Below are positions 1-7,604 of a stretch of 31,622 nt of DNA, piece after piece (position 1 is the stretch's first letter; each line of letters starts with the position of its first letter). The position numbers were made by a program, and so were the translations under genes. Origin of the DNA: an uncultured Collinsella sp. (GTDB lineage Bacteria; Actinomycetota; Coriobacteriia; Coriobacteriales; Coriobacteriaceae); NCBI GenBank assembly GCA_902488525.1, contig CABTWP010000022.1:1-31622 (forward strand), given 5' to 3'. Under the pieces are notes generated by a model. That model was not told where the DNA came from. It did no database searches and saw nothing but the letters and a program-made list of their open reading frames with translations.

Positions 1-162
1 CCAGGGCGCCACACGCGTGCACAGACTGTCGGTTCGACGTAGAAGCCTCAGCCGTAGCAACGGATTGCCCAGCGAGAGATCGCCGCGGGCGGATATTAAA
101 CTGCAAAGACGAGCGTCGGTAAGACACGCCGAGGTCGCCGCGGACGGGCTGATATAGGGAGA

Positions 163-200
163 GGGCCTGACCCCATATCGTTGGGGCCAGGCCCGATTTT
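163..200 (+). terminator. Rho-independent terminator
   Basis: Two 12-base arms (163-174 and 183-194) pair with one G-U wobble around an 8-base loop and are followed by GATTTT. Reading on the minus strand there is no T tract, so it works rightward and should end a gene lying to the left of the window. No convincing coding frame is visible in 1-162: several frames stay open only because the DNA is GC-rich, and none has good codon use. Confidence 0.6.
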
Positions 201-263
201 GCCTCTTGACAATGTCCTGCTCATATTAAAAGGAACGTCCCCAAGTGCCGGCTTAGCCCCACC

Positions 264-728
264 TTAGAAGTGACGGCGGATGGCGTCGACCATGCCTTGG
301 GGCGAGGTCTGGCCGAGCACGTCGGCTGCGGCATCGGCGTCCATAAAGATGTTCATGAGCGCCTGCAGGGCCTCGACCTGGCCGCCCGGCTCAGCGATGC
401 CCAGATTGATGACGATCTGCGCCGGCACCGGAGCGCCCATGCCAGCCATAGCGTTAAATGTCACGGGCGCGGCGGGCTTCACCACCGCGATATAGGGCTT
501 GGCCACAAACCCCGGATCGGTATGCGGAATGGCAATGTTTGCCGCCGGCATGGCAAGACCCGTGGGATAGGCATCCTCGCGCGTGCGAACGGCGTCGAGC
601 CAACCGTCGGCAATGTAGCCACGTGGTGCAAGCTCGCCCTCGAGCCGCGCAAACACCTCATCCGGCGTCGCACACTCCCAATCAAAAAACACCAGCTCAG
701 GCGTAAACAGCGCTTCGTTATCCGCCAT
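264..728 (-). CDS. PTS sugar transporter IIA protein (fructose/mannitol/galactitol-type)
   Basis: This 154-residue cytoplasmic protein matches the EIIA domain of the fructose-mannitol superfamily (PTS_EIIA_2). These proteins take phosphate from HPr on a histidine and pass it to the IIB part of a sugar permease. The block PTGL at residues 55-58 and IPHTD at 67-71 fit the family, with His69 as the likely phosphorylated residue; the PTGL-IPHTD spacing resembles GatA-type galactitol IIA proteins. Length is normal for a free-standing IIA. The ATG at 728 has a GAGAGGTGA ribosome site just upstream. No IIB, IIC or HPr gene is next to it inside the window, so the sugar cannot be named; partners may lie to the left or elsewhere. 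A 20-bp inverted repeat (747-802) sits immediately upstream. Confidence 0.85.
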   Translation of the reverse strand: MADNEALFTPELVFFDWECATPDEVFARLEGELAPRGYIADGWLDAVRTREDAYPTGLAMPAANIAIPHTDPGFVAKPYIAVVKPAAPVTFNAMAGMGAPVPAQIVINLGIAEPGGQVEALQALMNIFMDADAAADVLGQTSPQGMVDAIRRHF

Positions 729-746
729 GCGCTCACCTCTCTCACC

Positions 747-802
747 TAGTCACCTGCGACGTTCTTGAATGACTAGTCGTTAAAGAACGTCGCAGGTGAC
801 TA
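747..802. repeat. 20-bp perfect inverted repeat
   Basis: Arms 747-766 and 783-802 are exact reverse complements around a 16-base loop that itself contains the palindrome GACTAGTC (771-778). It lies between the purN terminator and the ribosome-binding site of the PTS IIA gene. There is no T tract on either side, so it is not a standard terminator. It could be a DNA operator, an RNA leader hairpin for the PTS gene, or an extragenic repeat. Confidence 0.75.
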
Positions 803-805
803 CCC

Positions 806-850
806 AAAACAAAGGGTGGCCACGTGCGCCTTGGCGCCAATGACCACCCT
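806..850 (-). terminator. Terminator of the purF-purM-purN unit
   Basis: Read on the minus strand, 31 bases after the purN stop, AGGGTGG pairs with CCACCCT (844-850 with 813-819), with a small internal palindrome TTGGCGCCAA in the loop region, and is followed by TTTGTTTT. This is a good Rho-independent terminator. Confidence 0.75.
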
Positions 851-880
851 GACTACTCGGCTAAATTGTACTGTGCGCCG

Positions 881-1582
881 CTAGCCGCGAGGCGCGTCAA
901 TTGCGACCTTGCCGCTCTCCAGCACGTGGACGCGGCCGTCGGCGAGCATTTGCACAACCTCGGGATACAGCACGTGCTCAATCGCGTGGATGTGCTCCTC
1001 GAGCGTGTCGGCATCCCAGCCCTCCTCAACAGCCAGCGCGCGCTGGGCGATGATGGGACCGTTGTCGTAGATCTCGTTGGCAAAATGCACGGTCACGCCG
1101 GTCACCTTGACGCCGCGAGCAAACGCATCGTCGATCGCATGGGCGCCGGTAAAGCTCGGCAGCAGCGCCGGATGTAGGTTGACCACGCGATTGGGAAACG
1201 CTGCTAGCAGCGGCGTGTGCACCATGCGCATATAGCCGGCCATCACCACGTACTCGCAACCGCGTTCGAGCAGCTCATGCGCGATAATCTCGTCAGCTGC
1301 GATGGGGTCAGCATAGACATCCTTGGACAGCGTGAGCGTCTGGATGCCCGCACGCTCGGCACGCTGCAGGCCCTTGGCCGAAGGACGGCTCGACACCACA
1401 AGCTCAATCGAGGCGTTGAGCTTGCCGGCGGCGATCAGGTCGATCAGCGCCTGCAGGTTGGTACCCGAACCGCTGATGAGCACGCCGATCTTGAGCGGCT
1501 CGGCCGTATCGGTACCGGTCGGACGGGTGTAGGGCACAAAGCCCAGGCCCTCGGCGGCAGCCATCTGCTCGTTAGCGCTCAT
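881..1582 (-). CDS. purN: Phosphoribosylglycinamide formyltransferase PurN
   Basis: PurN (GART) transfers a formyl group from 10-formyltetrahydrofolate to GAR, step 3 of de novo purine synthesis. The protein has 233 residues. The fold starts at about residue 31 with the loop SGSGTNLQ (37-44). The catalytic set is visible: Asn135 and His137 in NLHPALLPSF, and Asp173 in NEIYDNGPII. It carries about 30 extra N-terminal residues compared with E. coli PurN (212 residues); a later in-frame Met exists at residue 7, but the first ATG overlaps the end of purM by 11 bases, which suggests translational coupling. It is the last gene of the purF-purM-purN unit and is followed by a terminator. Confidence 0.95.
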   Translation of the reverse strand: MSANEQMAAAEGLGFVPYTRPTGTDTAEPLKIGVLISGSGTNLQALIDLIAAGKLNASIELVVSSRPSAKGLQRAERAGIQTLTLSKDVYADPIAADEIIAHELLERGCEYVVMAGYMRMVHTPLLAAFPNRVVNLHPALLPSFTGAHAIDDAFARGVKVTGVTVHFANEIYDNGPIIAQRALAVEEGWDADTLEEHIHAIEHVLYPEVVQMLADGRVHVLESGKVAIDAPRG

Positions 1583-2675
1583 CGGAGTACACGACCTTAC
1601 CGGAACCCTCGACGCACTCGCCCACGCGGAACGGCTTCTCGCCCAGCGCGACCAGAGCCTCGGTCACGGCAGCCTCGTCCTCGGGGGCGACGATCAGGCA
1701 CAGGCCGACGCCCATGTTGAAGGTCTTGCACGCCTCATTGGGCGCGAGCTCGGCCTGACGCGACACGTAGGTGATGACGGGCGGAACATCCCAGCCCATC
1801 TCGGCGCCATTGCGGATGACCACGGCATCGACGTCGTCGGCGAGCGCGCGGTTGAGGTTCTCGGTAATACCGCCGCCGGTGATATGGGCAATGGCATGAA
1901 CGTTGGCGCCACCGCGGAGCAGCTCCAGAATCGGCTTGACGTAGATGCGCGTGGGAGCCAGCAGAGCGTCGGCCAGCGAAGCACCGCCGAGCTCCTCGAG
2001 CGGACGGCTTAGCTCCTCGGCCTTAGCGGCGGCCTCGGGCGTGCCCGGCTTGATGCCGTCGACACCGATAACCTTGCGCACGAGCGAGTAGCCGTTGGAG
2101 TGCACGCCGGTGGAGGGCAGGCCCAGGATCACATCGCCGGGGCGAACGTTCGCGGGGTCGAGCATCTTGGGACGATCGACAACACCCACGGTAAAGCCGG
2201 CGAGGTCGTAATCGGCGGGAGCCATGACGCCCGGGTGCTCGGCCATCTCGCCGCCCACGAGCGCGCAGCCCGCGAGCTTGCAGCCGTCGGCCACGCCCTT
2301 GATGATCTTTGCCATGTGCTCGGCCTCAATGTGACCGATGGCAACGTAATCCAGGAAGAACAGCGGCTCGGCGCCCGAAGCCAAAATGTCATTGACGCAC
2401 ATGGCGACCAGGTCCTGGCCCACCGTCTCGTGACGGTCCATAATCTGGGCGAGCACAAGCTTGGTGCCCACGCCGTCGGTGCCGCTGATCAGGATCGGGT
2501 CTTCCATATCCTTGAGCGCGGCGGCCGAGAACAGGCCACCAAAGCCACCGATGCCGCCGATAACCTCGGGGCGGTTGGTGTCCTTGACCATCTGCTTAAT
2601 AGCGTCGACGGCGCGGCCACCCTCGGCGGTATCGACGCCGGCGTCCTCGTACGTCACATGCTTGCTGTCGCTCAT
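1572..2675 (-). CDS. purM: Phosphoribosylformylglycinamidine cyclo-ligase PurM (AIR synthetase)
   Basis: PurM closes the imidazole ring of FGAM to give AIR using ATP, step 5 of purine synthesis. The 367-residue protein shows the AIR-synthase/PurM signatures: TDGVGTKL at 66-73, VNDIL near 95, GGEMAEHPG at 141-149, and the C-terminal block ITGGGITENL. It is slightly longer than E. coli PurM (345). The ATG at 2675 is preceded by AGAGGAAGG. The purM stop overlaps the purN start by 11 bases. A 157-bp gap with hairpins separates it from purF on the same strand, so purM may be read through from purF or have its own promoter. Confidence 0.96.
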   Translation of the reverse strand: MSDSKHVTYEDAGVDTAEGGRAVDAIKQMVKDTNRPEVIGGIGGFGGLFSAAALKDMEDPILISGTDGVGTKLVLAQIMDRHETVGQDLVAMCVNDILASGAEPLFFLDYVAIGHIEAEHMAKIIKGVADGCKLAGCALVGGEMAEHPGVMAPADYDLAGFTVGVVDRPKMLDPANVRPGDVILGLPSTGVHSNGYSLVRKVIGVDGIKPGTPEAAAKAEELSRPLEELGGASLADALLAPTRIYVKPILELLRGGANVHAIAHITGGGITENLNRALADDVDAVVIRNGAEMGWDVPPVITYVSRQAELAPNEACKTFNMGVGLCLIVAPEDEAAVTEALVALGEKPFRVGECVEGSGKVVYSDER

Positions 2676-2792
2676 CTGAGCCTTCCTCTCCCACTACCGT
2701 GGCGCCGCGCGGGCGCCAAACGGTGCTCATAGTTGCGTTCATTTCGGCGCACGCCATAACAGCACGCGCCGTCATATCAACAAAACAGCAGG

Positions 2793-2835
2793 TAAAACCT
2801 ACCAAAATAAACCTGTCCCCACATGGCAGGTTTTA
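2793..2835 (-). terminator. Hairpins at the purF 3' end, partial terminator candidate
   Basis: On the minus strand, immediately after the purF stop, a 6-bp hairpin (2827-2832 with 2810-2815) is followed by TATTTTGG. A competing 8-bp pairing (2828-2835 with 2793-2800) would use part of the same arm and includes the stop codon. The stem is short, so termination would be incomplete, which could lower purM-purN expression relative to purF. This reading is inference. Confidence 0.4.
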
Positions 2836-4503
2836 GGCCTCGCCGTGCTCCTCTTCCCAGCTGCGGTCGTCGTATTTCTCGACCACGGCGTCGTCGTCAA
2901 AGTGCAGCGGCTTGTCCAGGTTACGGGGCTTAAAGCCCTCCATGAACTTGTCGCGGCCAAAGCTCTCGGGAATCGCCACGGGATAGCGGCCGGTAAAGCA
3001 CGCGTCGCAGTAGCCGCCCTTGGGCATGACCTTCAGCAGGCCCTCGACCGAAAGGAAGGCCAGCGAATCGGCGCCGATATACTCGCAGATCTCATCGACC
3101 GTCTTGTTAGCGCTAATAAGCTGCGACTGCACATCGGTATCGATGCCATAGAAGCACGGCCAGATGACCTCGGGCGAGTTGATGCGGATGTGAATCTCCT
3201 TGGCGCCGGCGTTGCGCAGCATCTTGACGAGCTGCACCATGGTAGTGCCGCGCACGATGGAGTCGTCGATCACGACCAGGCGCTTGCCCTCGATATTGTC
3301 GCGCAGCGGGTTGAGCTTCATGCGTACGCCCATGGCGCGCAACTCCTGCGTGGGCTCAATAAACGTGCGGCCCACGTAACGGTTCTTGATGAGGCCCTCG
3401 CCAAAGGGAATGCCACTCTCGTGCGAATAGCCCTCCGCAGGCGGCAGACCGGAGTCGGGCACGCCGATGACCAGGTCGGCCTCGACGGGCTCCTCGTGCG
3501 CCAGCTGACGGCCCATGTCGTAGCGGCAGGCATAGACGCTCTTGCCGTTCATGATGGAGTCGGGACGGGCAAAGTAAACCTGCTCAAAGATGCAGTTAGC
3601 GGGCTCTTCGGCAGCAGGCACGCCCTGCTCGGATACCAGGCCCTCGGCGCTGATACGCAAGATCTCGCCGGGATGGACGTCACGAACATACTCGGCGCCC
3701 ACAATGTCGAGCGCGCACGTCTCGGAAGCAACGACCCAGCCGCCGGCGCGGGTGACATGGGTGGTGGCGTCGACCGTCGCAGCGCCGTCCTGCGACGGCA
3801 GCTGCGAAACGGATGCGGCATCGGCTTGGTCCAGACCCTCGTCCACCAGCTTGCCCAGCACGAGCGGACGAATGCCGTGCGGATCGCGGAAGGCGTAGAG
3901 CGCCTGCTCGTTGATGAGCGTCATGGCGTAGCCGCCGCGCACAAGCTCCATGGTCTTGCGAATGCCCTCGCGCAGGTGGCCCGTACGCTGGGTAAAGTAG
4001 CCGATAAGCTTGGTCGCGACCTCGGAATCCGAATTGGAGAGGAACGGCACGCCCAGCTCGATCAGCTGGCGGCGCAGCTCGTCGGTGTTGACCAGAGTGC
4101 CGTTGTGAGCAAGCGCGATAATGACGCTGTTGATGGTGGAAAGATGCGGCTGCGAGGCTTCCCAGCTCTTGGCGCCGGCGGTGCCATAGCGCACGTGGCC
4201 CACGGCCAGCTGACCGGAGAGCGTCGACAGGTCGGCGTTGGAGAACACGCGATCGAGCAGTCCCAGGTCCTTGCGAACCATAACCGTGCCGCCATCACCC
4301 ACGGCGATTCCCGCCGATTCCTGGCCGCGATGCTGTAGCGCGCGCAGACCAAAGTACGTCAGTCGAGCCACATCGCGATCGGGTGCCCACACACCAAAAA
4401 TGCCGCATTCCTCATGCAGCTGGTCGGAGTCCGGATCATACGTCGACATGGTCTTCACCTGTCCCGCGGCGCGCTCGGCCGCGTGGATGGTTTCTTGAGA
4501 CAT
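2833..4503 (-). CDS. purF: Amidophosphoribosyltransferase PurF (iron-sulfur type)
   Basis: PurF makes phosphoribosylamine from PRPP and glutamine, the committed step of purine synthesis. The 556-residue protein has an N-terminal Ntn glutaminase domain and a C-terminal phosphoribosyltransferase domain with the PRPP loop VVIDDSIVRGTT (410-421). The nucleophile is Cys33 in EECGIFGV, so the preceding residues should be a cleaved propeptide. Cys304, Cys450, Cys499 and Cys502 match the four ligands of the 4Fe-4S cluster of the Bacillus-type enzyme, which makes the enzyme oxygen-sensitive. A second ATG at 4449 (Met19) has a good AGGTGA site and would leave a 14-residue propeptide; the ATG at 4503 is preceded by GAGGGG. 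About 25 extra residues at 225-253 interrupt a normally short loop. Confidence 0.96.
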   Translation of the reverse strand: MSQETIHAAERAAGQVKTMSTYDPDSDQLHEECGIFGVWAPDRDVARLTYFGLRALQHRGQESAGIAVGDGGTVMVRKDLGLLDRVFSNADLSTLSGQLAVGHVRYGTAGAKSWEASQPHLSTINSVIIALAHNGTLVNTDELRRQLIELGVPFLSNSDSEVATKLIGYFTQRTGHLREGIRKTMELVRGGYAMTLINEQALYAFRDPHGIRPLVLGKLVDEGLDQADAASVSQLPSQDGAATVDATTHVTRAGGWVVASETCALDIVGAEYVRDVHPGEILRISAEGLVSEQGVPAAEEPANCIFEQVYFARPDSIMNGKSVYACRYDMGRQLAHEEPVEADLVIGVPDSGLPPAEGYSHESGIPFGEGLIKNRYVGRTFIEPTQELRAMGVRMKLNPLRDNIEGKRLVVIDDSIVRGTTMVQLVKMLRNAGAKEIHIRINSPEVIWPCFYGIDTDVQSQLISANKTVDEICEYIGADSLAFLSVEGLLKVMPKGGYCDACFTGRYPVAIPESFGRDKFMEGFKPRNLDKPLHFDDDAVVEKYDDRSWEEEHGEA

Positions 4504-4544
4504 GGCATCCCCTCAGAGCCTCGTTATTTGGCGTTACCTGCCCT

Positions 4545-4550
4545 ATTATA
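4545..4550 (-). promoter_or_regulatory. Probable -10 box of the purF promoter
   Basis: A perfect TATAAT on the minus strand lies 42 bases before the purF ATG at 4503, giving a leader of about 35 bases. No good -35 box is found at 16-18 bp, so the site may depend on an activator or on the upstream sequence. No known purine riboswitch or PurR-type box was recognised. Confidence 0.5.
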
Positions 4551-4586
4551 CGCACGGCAAGACAAGCACTCCCGCGCATGAACAGC

Positions 4587-4615
4587 GCTTTTTAAAAGCC
4601 CACCGAGCTTATAAT
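4587..4615 (+). promoter_or_regulatory. Possible promoter for the membrane protein at 4798
   Basis: TATAAT at 4610-4615 on the plus strand is preceded 17 bp upstream by a weak GCTTTT-like -35 region in an AT-rich patch. It would give a leader of roughly 175 bases. The remaining gap 4616-4797 contains small hairpins (for example CCTG/CAGG around 4736-4751) and no further gene. Confidence 0.3.
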
Positions 4616-4797
4616 CCGTTTTGCAGCCAAACATTTTATTGGGCAACCGCCTCGGGGCCGACGATCCCGCATACTTCCGTTGCGACGCGTCTCGCCCGCC
4701 GTTGGGGCTTGCATTGTTGCAATTGGGACGTTCGTCCTGTCTTTTAGCAGGTCGGCGGCGTATCCTTGTACCTACAGCAAAACGAGAAAGGTTATGT

Positions 4798-6027
4798 ATG
4801 GATCGAAACGAACTCGACCCCAGCGTCCCCAGCGCCACGGAGGTCAAGAAGATCCCCCTCATCATTAAGGTGTACGCCGTCCTATGCATCCTGTCCGGCG
4901 TGGGCACGCTCCCTTCGGTCGGCGCCTTTATGTGGCAGGTCATCACCGCGCTCATCAACGGCAACGCCGCCGCCAAGCTCGGCGACAACACGCTCGTCGC
5001 GGTCGGCCTTATCGTCGCCGGCATCATGCTCTCTGCGGCAAGCGCCGTCATCCTGATCATCTTTGGCCTGGACCTTATCAAAAACCAGCGCCGCAACGCC
5101 GCTCGCCTGTCCTACATCCTTATCGCGTTTACCGTCGTCGAGCTTTTGGTCGACGTGATGCTCCAGGGTATCGGGCCCTTCTTGCTGCGCCCTGCCATCC
5201 AGCTCGGCATCCTCGTCGCGCTTTCGGCCACCGTCGACCCCACGCTGCGCCAAGAGCGCGAGCTGCAGCGCCGCCTGCAGGAGATGCTCGATCGCGACGC
5301 CGCAGCCGAGGGCATGCTCGGGCGCGATGAAACCGGCGAGGGCTACATCAAGCTCAACTACTTCAACCTGTTCTGGGTATTCTTTGTCTGCTGCATACTC
5401 GGCCTGATCGCCGAGGACATCTGGCACATGACGGTCGACGACCCGGGCGTCTACCAGAACCGCGCCGGCATGCTGTTTGGCCCCTTCAGCCCCATCTACG
5501 GATTTGGCGCCGTGCTCATGACCATGGTGCTCAACCGCTTCTATAAAAAGAACCCCATCATCATTTTCCTGGTGAGCGCGCTGCTCGGCGCGAGCTTTGA
5601 GGTGTTCGTGGGCTGGTTTATGCAGACCTCGTTTGGCGTGGTCTCGTGGAGCTACTCGCATATGAAGCTCTTCGGCATGCCCGATCCGCTCGCCGTCCTT
5701 ACCGGCGGACGTACCTGCACGGGCTTCGCCTGCCTGTGGGGCTTAGGCGGACTCATCTGGATCAAGCTGCTGCTGCCCAGATTGCTCAAACTCATCAACA
5801 TGATTCCCTGGAAGAGCCGCTACTCGGCTACCGTCATCTTCACTATCATTATGCTGGTCGACGGCGTCATGACGCTGCAGTCGCTCGATTATTGGTATCA
5901 GCGCGTCAACGGCACGGAACCGGATATTCCCGTTGCGCAGTTCTACGGCAAGTATTTCGATAACGACTACATGGAGAACCGCTTCCAGAGCATGACCATG
6001 AGCCCCAAGGATGCGACGCGCGTGTAG
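4798..6027 (+). CDS. Polytopic membrane protein, putative ABC-transporter type IV family (CmpB-like)
   Basis: This 409-residue protein has about four hydrophobic segments in residues 18-145, then a charged, probably cytoplasmic stretch of about 45 residues (148-192, ERELQRRLQEMLDRD), then five or six more membrane segments. The second half resembles the putative ABC-transporter type IV family (PF06541): GPFSPIYGFGAV, a GRTCTGFACLWGLGG block and a run of small hydrophobic helices. The biochemical role of that family is unknown and no ATPase partner is adjacent. The start is set at the ATG at 4798, preceded by GAGAAAGG; the frame is open further upstream to 4621 but without a ribosome site and with poor composition. 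It is the only plus-strand gene in the first 25 kb and shares a bidirectional terminator with the purE unit. Confidence 0.75.
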   Translation: MDRNELDPSVPSATEVKKIPLIIKVYAVLCILSGVGTLPSVGAFMWQVITALINGNAAAKLGDNTLVAVGLIVAGIMLSAASAVILIIFGLDLIKNQRRNAARLSYILIAFTVVELLVDVMLQGIGPFLLRPAIQLGILVALSATVDPTLRQERELQRRLQEMLDRDAAAEGMLGRDETGEGYIKLNYFNLFWVFFVCCILGLIAEDIWHMTVDDPGVYQNRAGMLFGPFSPIYGFGAVLMTMVLNRFYKKNPIIIFLVSALLGASFEVFVGWFMQTSFGVVSWSYSHMKLFGMPDPLAVLTGGRTCTGFACLWGLGGLIWIKLLLPRLLKLINMIPWKSRYSATVIFTIIMLVDGVMTLQSLDYWYQRVNGTEPDIPVAQFYGKYFDNDYMENRFQSMTMSPKDATRV

Positions 6028-6049
6028 CGCCCACCGCGCCCAAAACGCA

Positions 6050-6088
6050 AAATGCCCGCCGGTATCACATGTACCGGCGGGCATTTTT
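6050..6088. terminator. Bidirectional terminator
   Basis: Perfect 15-bp arms (6050-6064 and 6072-6086) around a 7-base loop end in a T run on the plus strand and in TTTTGCGTTTT on the minus strand. It lies between two converging genes, so it should end both the membrane-protein gene and the purE-sortase-MoaE-like unit. Confidence 0.92.
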
Positions 6089-6117
6089 ATAAACGAGCCT
6101 TCTATCGACGCAAGCCT

Positions 6118-6567
6118 CTACGCCTCGCGCTCGACCTCACTCACGCATTCGTTCTTGATGGTGCCAACGAGCGCCTGCAGCGCATCGACCACGTGCGGGC
6201 GAATGTCCCCGCCGATGAGCACGAGCATGATGTCGTCACCTACGGCAAGCTCGCCGCTCGCCAGCCACACGCGCACATAGCCGATACCCGGCATCGCGCG
6301 CGTGGCCTCGATAGCAGCCTGCACCTTGCTGGCGTCGTAGCCGAACACCATGCCGCCCACCTTGTGGCCCGGCGCCACGCCATCGGTCTCGACACCGCGC
6401 GCCTCGGCCTTGGGCGTCGCGCGCACCACACCGTTATGCGTCAGATACATACCGCACGCAGGTGCCGACGAATCGGCCTTGGCCTCGCGCAGCCAAGCAT
6501 CAACCGAAGGCTTCGTTTTGCCATTCTCGAGCATCATTTCCCCTTTCACCGTCATTGAGTAGCCCAT
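6118..6567 (-). CDS. MoaE-like protein (degenerate molybdopterin synthase large-subunit homologue)
   Basis: The 149-residue protein follows the MoaE pattern: CGMYLTHNGVVR (38-49) corresponds to the MoaE strand ending in a conserved Arg, and VRVWLASGELAVGDDIMLVL (98-117) to the region with the usual HRxGxLxxGD motif. MoaE with MoaD inserts the dithiolene sulfurs of molybdopterin. Here the HR pair is replaced by Leu-Ala (102-103), the PxWK lysine is absent, and only Lys138 may match the catalytic Lys119 of E. coli MoaE. So the catalytic role is doubtful. It starts 3 bases after the sortase stop, with GAGGAATAGATA upstream; Met11-Met12, preceded by AAAGGGG, are alternative starts. No moaA, moaB, moaC, moaD or moeA is in the window. 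The family match is by eye. Confidence 0.6.
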   Translation of the reverse strand: MGYSMTVKGEMMLENGKTKPSVDAWLREAKADSSAPACGMYLTHNGVVRATPKAEARGVETDGVAPGHKVGGMVFGYDASKVQAAIEATRAMPGIGYVRVWLASGELAVGDDIMLVLIGGDIRPHVVDALQALVGTIKNECVSEVEREA

Positions 6568-6570
6568 TAT

Positions 6571-7569
6571 CTATTCCTCGACCGGCGTGAGCACCATGAC
6601 GGCACGCGTATTGCTCAGCGATAACGAACGACAGGTCACAAGCGTTACGACCTTGGTTGCCGAGGCGGCGCGATCGCCCGCATCACTCGCCACGGCAGAA
6701 GCCCCGTCGAGCATCTCGGACAGGTAGTTCTTGAGCCCGTCGTCGCCCTCAAAATTGGGCGTGCGCGCCTTGGCATACGTGTCCTCGACAACTTTGGTCG
6801 CCAGTGGTCGCAGCTTATAGGTGGCGTCGCGCGTGATGTAATACACATACTCTATGCTGTCGAACGTTGCCTGATCGGTCGTATCCGAGATCACGTTGAA
6901 CATCGAGCCATCGTTCATGTGGTGACCGTAGATCGTAGTCTGTTGATCCACCATGCCGGGAGCAGTGTCATCGCAATCCAAGAAGATGGCACCCGATGCG
7001 TTGGACGTGCCATCGAACAGCGTGTTGAGGTACTTGGAATTGTCAGTAGTCTTCACCACGGGATAATTGATGTTGGTACCCGGTGCGTAAATCCAACCGA
7101 CGACCTCGGGATTTGTCTGGGCAAGGGCATTGAAGTCGATAACCGGCACGCCGCTGGCGTCCTTAGCGGGTGCATATTGCTCTTCGATCTTTTGGTACGA
7201 CTCGCTCGCCTGCTTGTAACCGATCTGCGCATTGATAAAGATGGCAGCGGCGGCAACAATCAGGCCGATGCCGATGATGATGAGCAGAATGGGAATAATG
7301 GAGCGGCGCTTTTTGCGCGGCGGCTCGGTGTAATCCGACGGCACGGCATGCGATGAAGACCGGGGCGGTTTCTTAGCGGTGCTATAAGACGAAGGACGAT
7401 ATGCGGCCGGCGCGTCATGTCGACGATGCGTCGCCGGTGTCACGGGACGCGACGCGCGCTGCTGCTGAGGAGAGGATGTCCGACCCTGCTGTGCCGCACG
7501 GGCAGCACCCGGCTTCGACGGATCGGGAATCTGAGAAGCCTTGAATCGTTTTCCCTGATAGTCGGACAT
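6571..7569 (-). CDS. Class B sortase
   Basis: The 332-residue protein has a long Pro/Ser/Arg-rich cytoplasmic N terminus (1-90), one membrane segment (about 91-113) and an extracellular sortase domain. The catalytic residues are in view: His216 in YGHHMNDGSMF, Cys313 in TLVTCR and Arg322 in NTRAV. The WIYAPGTNINYPVV and YGHHM blocks are typical of SrtB-type enzymes, which attach sorting-signal proteins to peptidoglycan. The start ATG at 7569 has AAGGAGAG directly upstream; the frame is open further upstream but only over purE. The N-terminal tail of about 90 residues is unusually long for SrtB. No LPxTG or NPxTN-type substrate or pilin gene is nearby. It lies 35 bases after purE and so probably shares its transcript. 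Confidence 0.88.
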   Translation of the reverse strand: MSDYQGKRFKASQIPDPSKPGAARAAQQGRTSSPQQQRASRPVTPATHRRHDAPAAYRPSSYSTAKKPPRSSSHAVPSDYTEPPRKKRRSIIPILLIIIGIGLIVAAAAIFINAQIGYKQASESYQKIEEQYAPAKDASGVPVIDFNALAQTNPEVVGWIYAPGTNINYPVVKTTDNSKYLNTLFDGTSNASGAIFLDCDDTAPGMVDQQTTIYGHHMNDGSMFNVISDTTDQATFDSIEYVYYITRDATYKLRPLATKVVEDTYAKARTPNFEGDDGLKNYLSEMLDGASAVASDAGDRAASATKVVTLVTCRSLSLSNTRAVMVLTPVEE

Positions 7570-7604
7570 GGCTCTCCTTATACTGCGGTGAAACGGCGGA
7601 ACGC

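Noticed and set aside
1..162. Open frames on both strands that could be gene ends, including one that stops just before the terminator at 163-200
   Set aside because: Several frames are open at once because of G+C content, codon use includes many rare codons (AGA, CGA, ATA), and none resembles a known protein.
206..230. TTGACA with an AT-rich stretch downstream, as a promoter
   Set aside because: The best -10 like sequence is only 10-13 bp away and no plus-strand gene follows.
2845..4338. Long plus-strand frame opposite purF
   Set aside because: It is antisense to a clear purF gene and its His/Ala/Leu-rich product is the typical complement of a high-GC gene. The same applies to the frames opposite carAB, purD, dnaB, recG and the ABC exporter.
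4621..4797. N-terminal extension of the membrane protein at 4798
   Set aside because: No ribosome site at 4621, unlikely composition, and a good site right before 4798.
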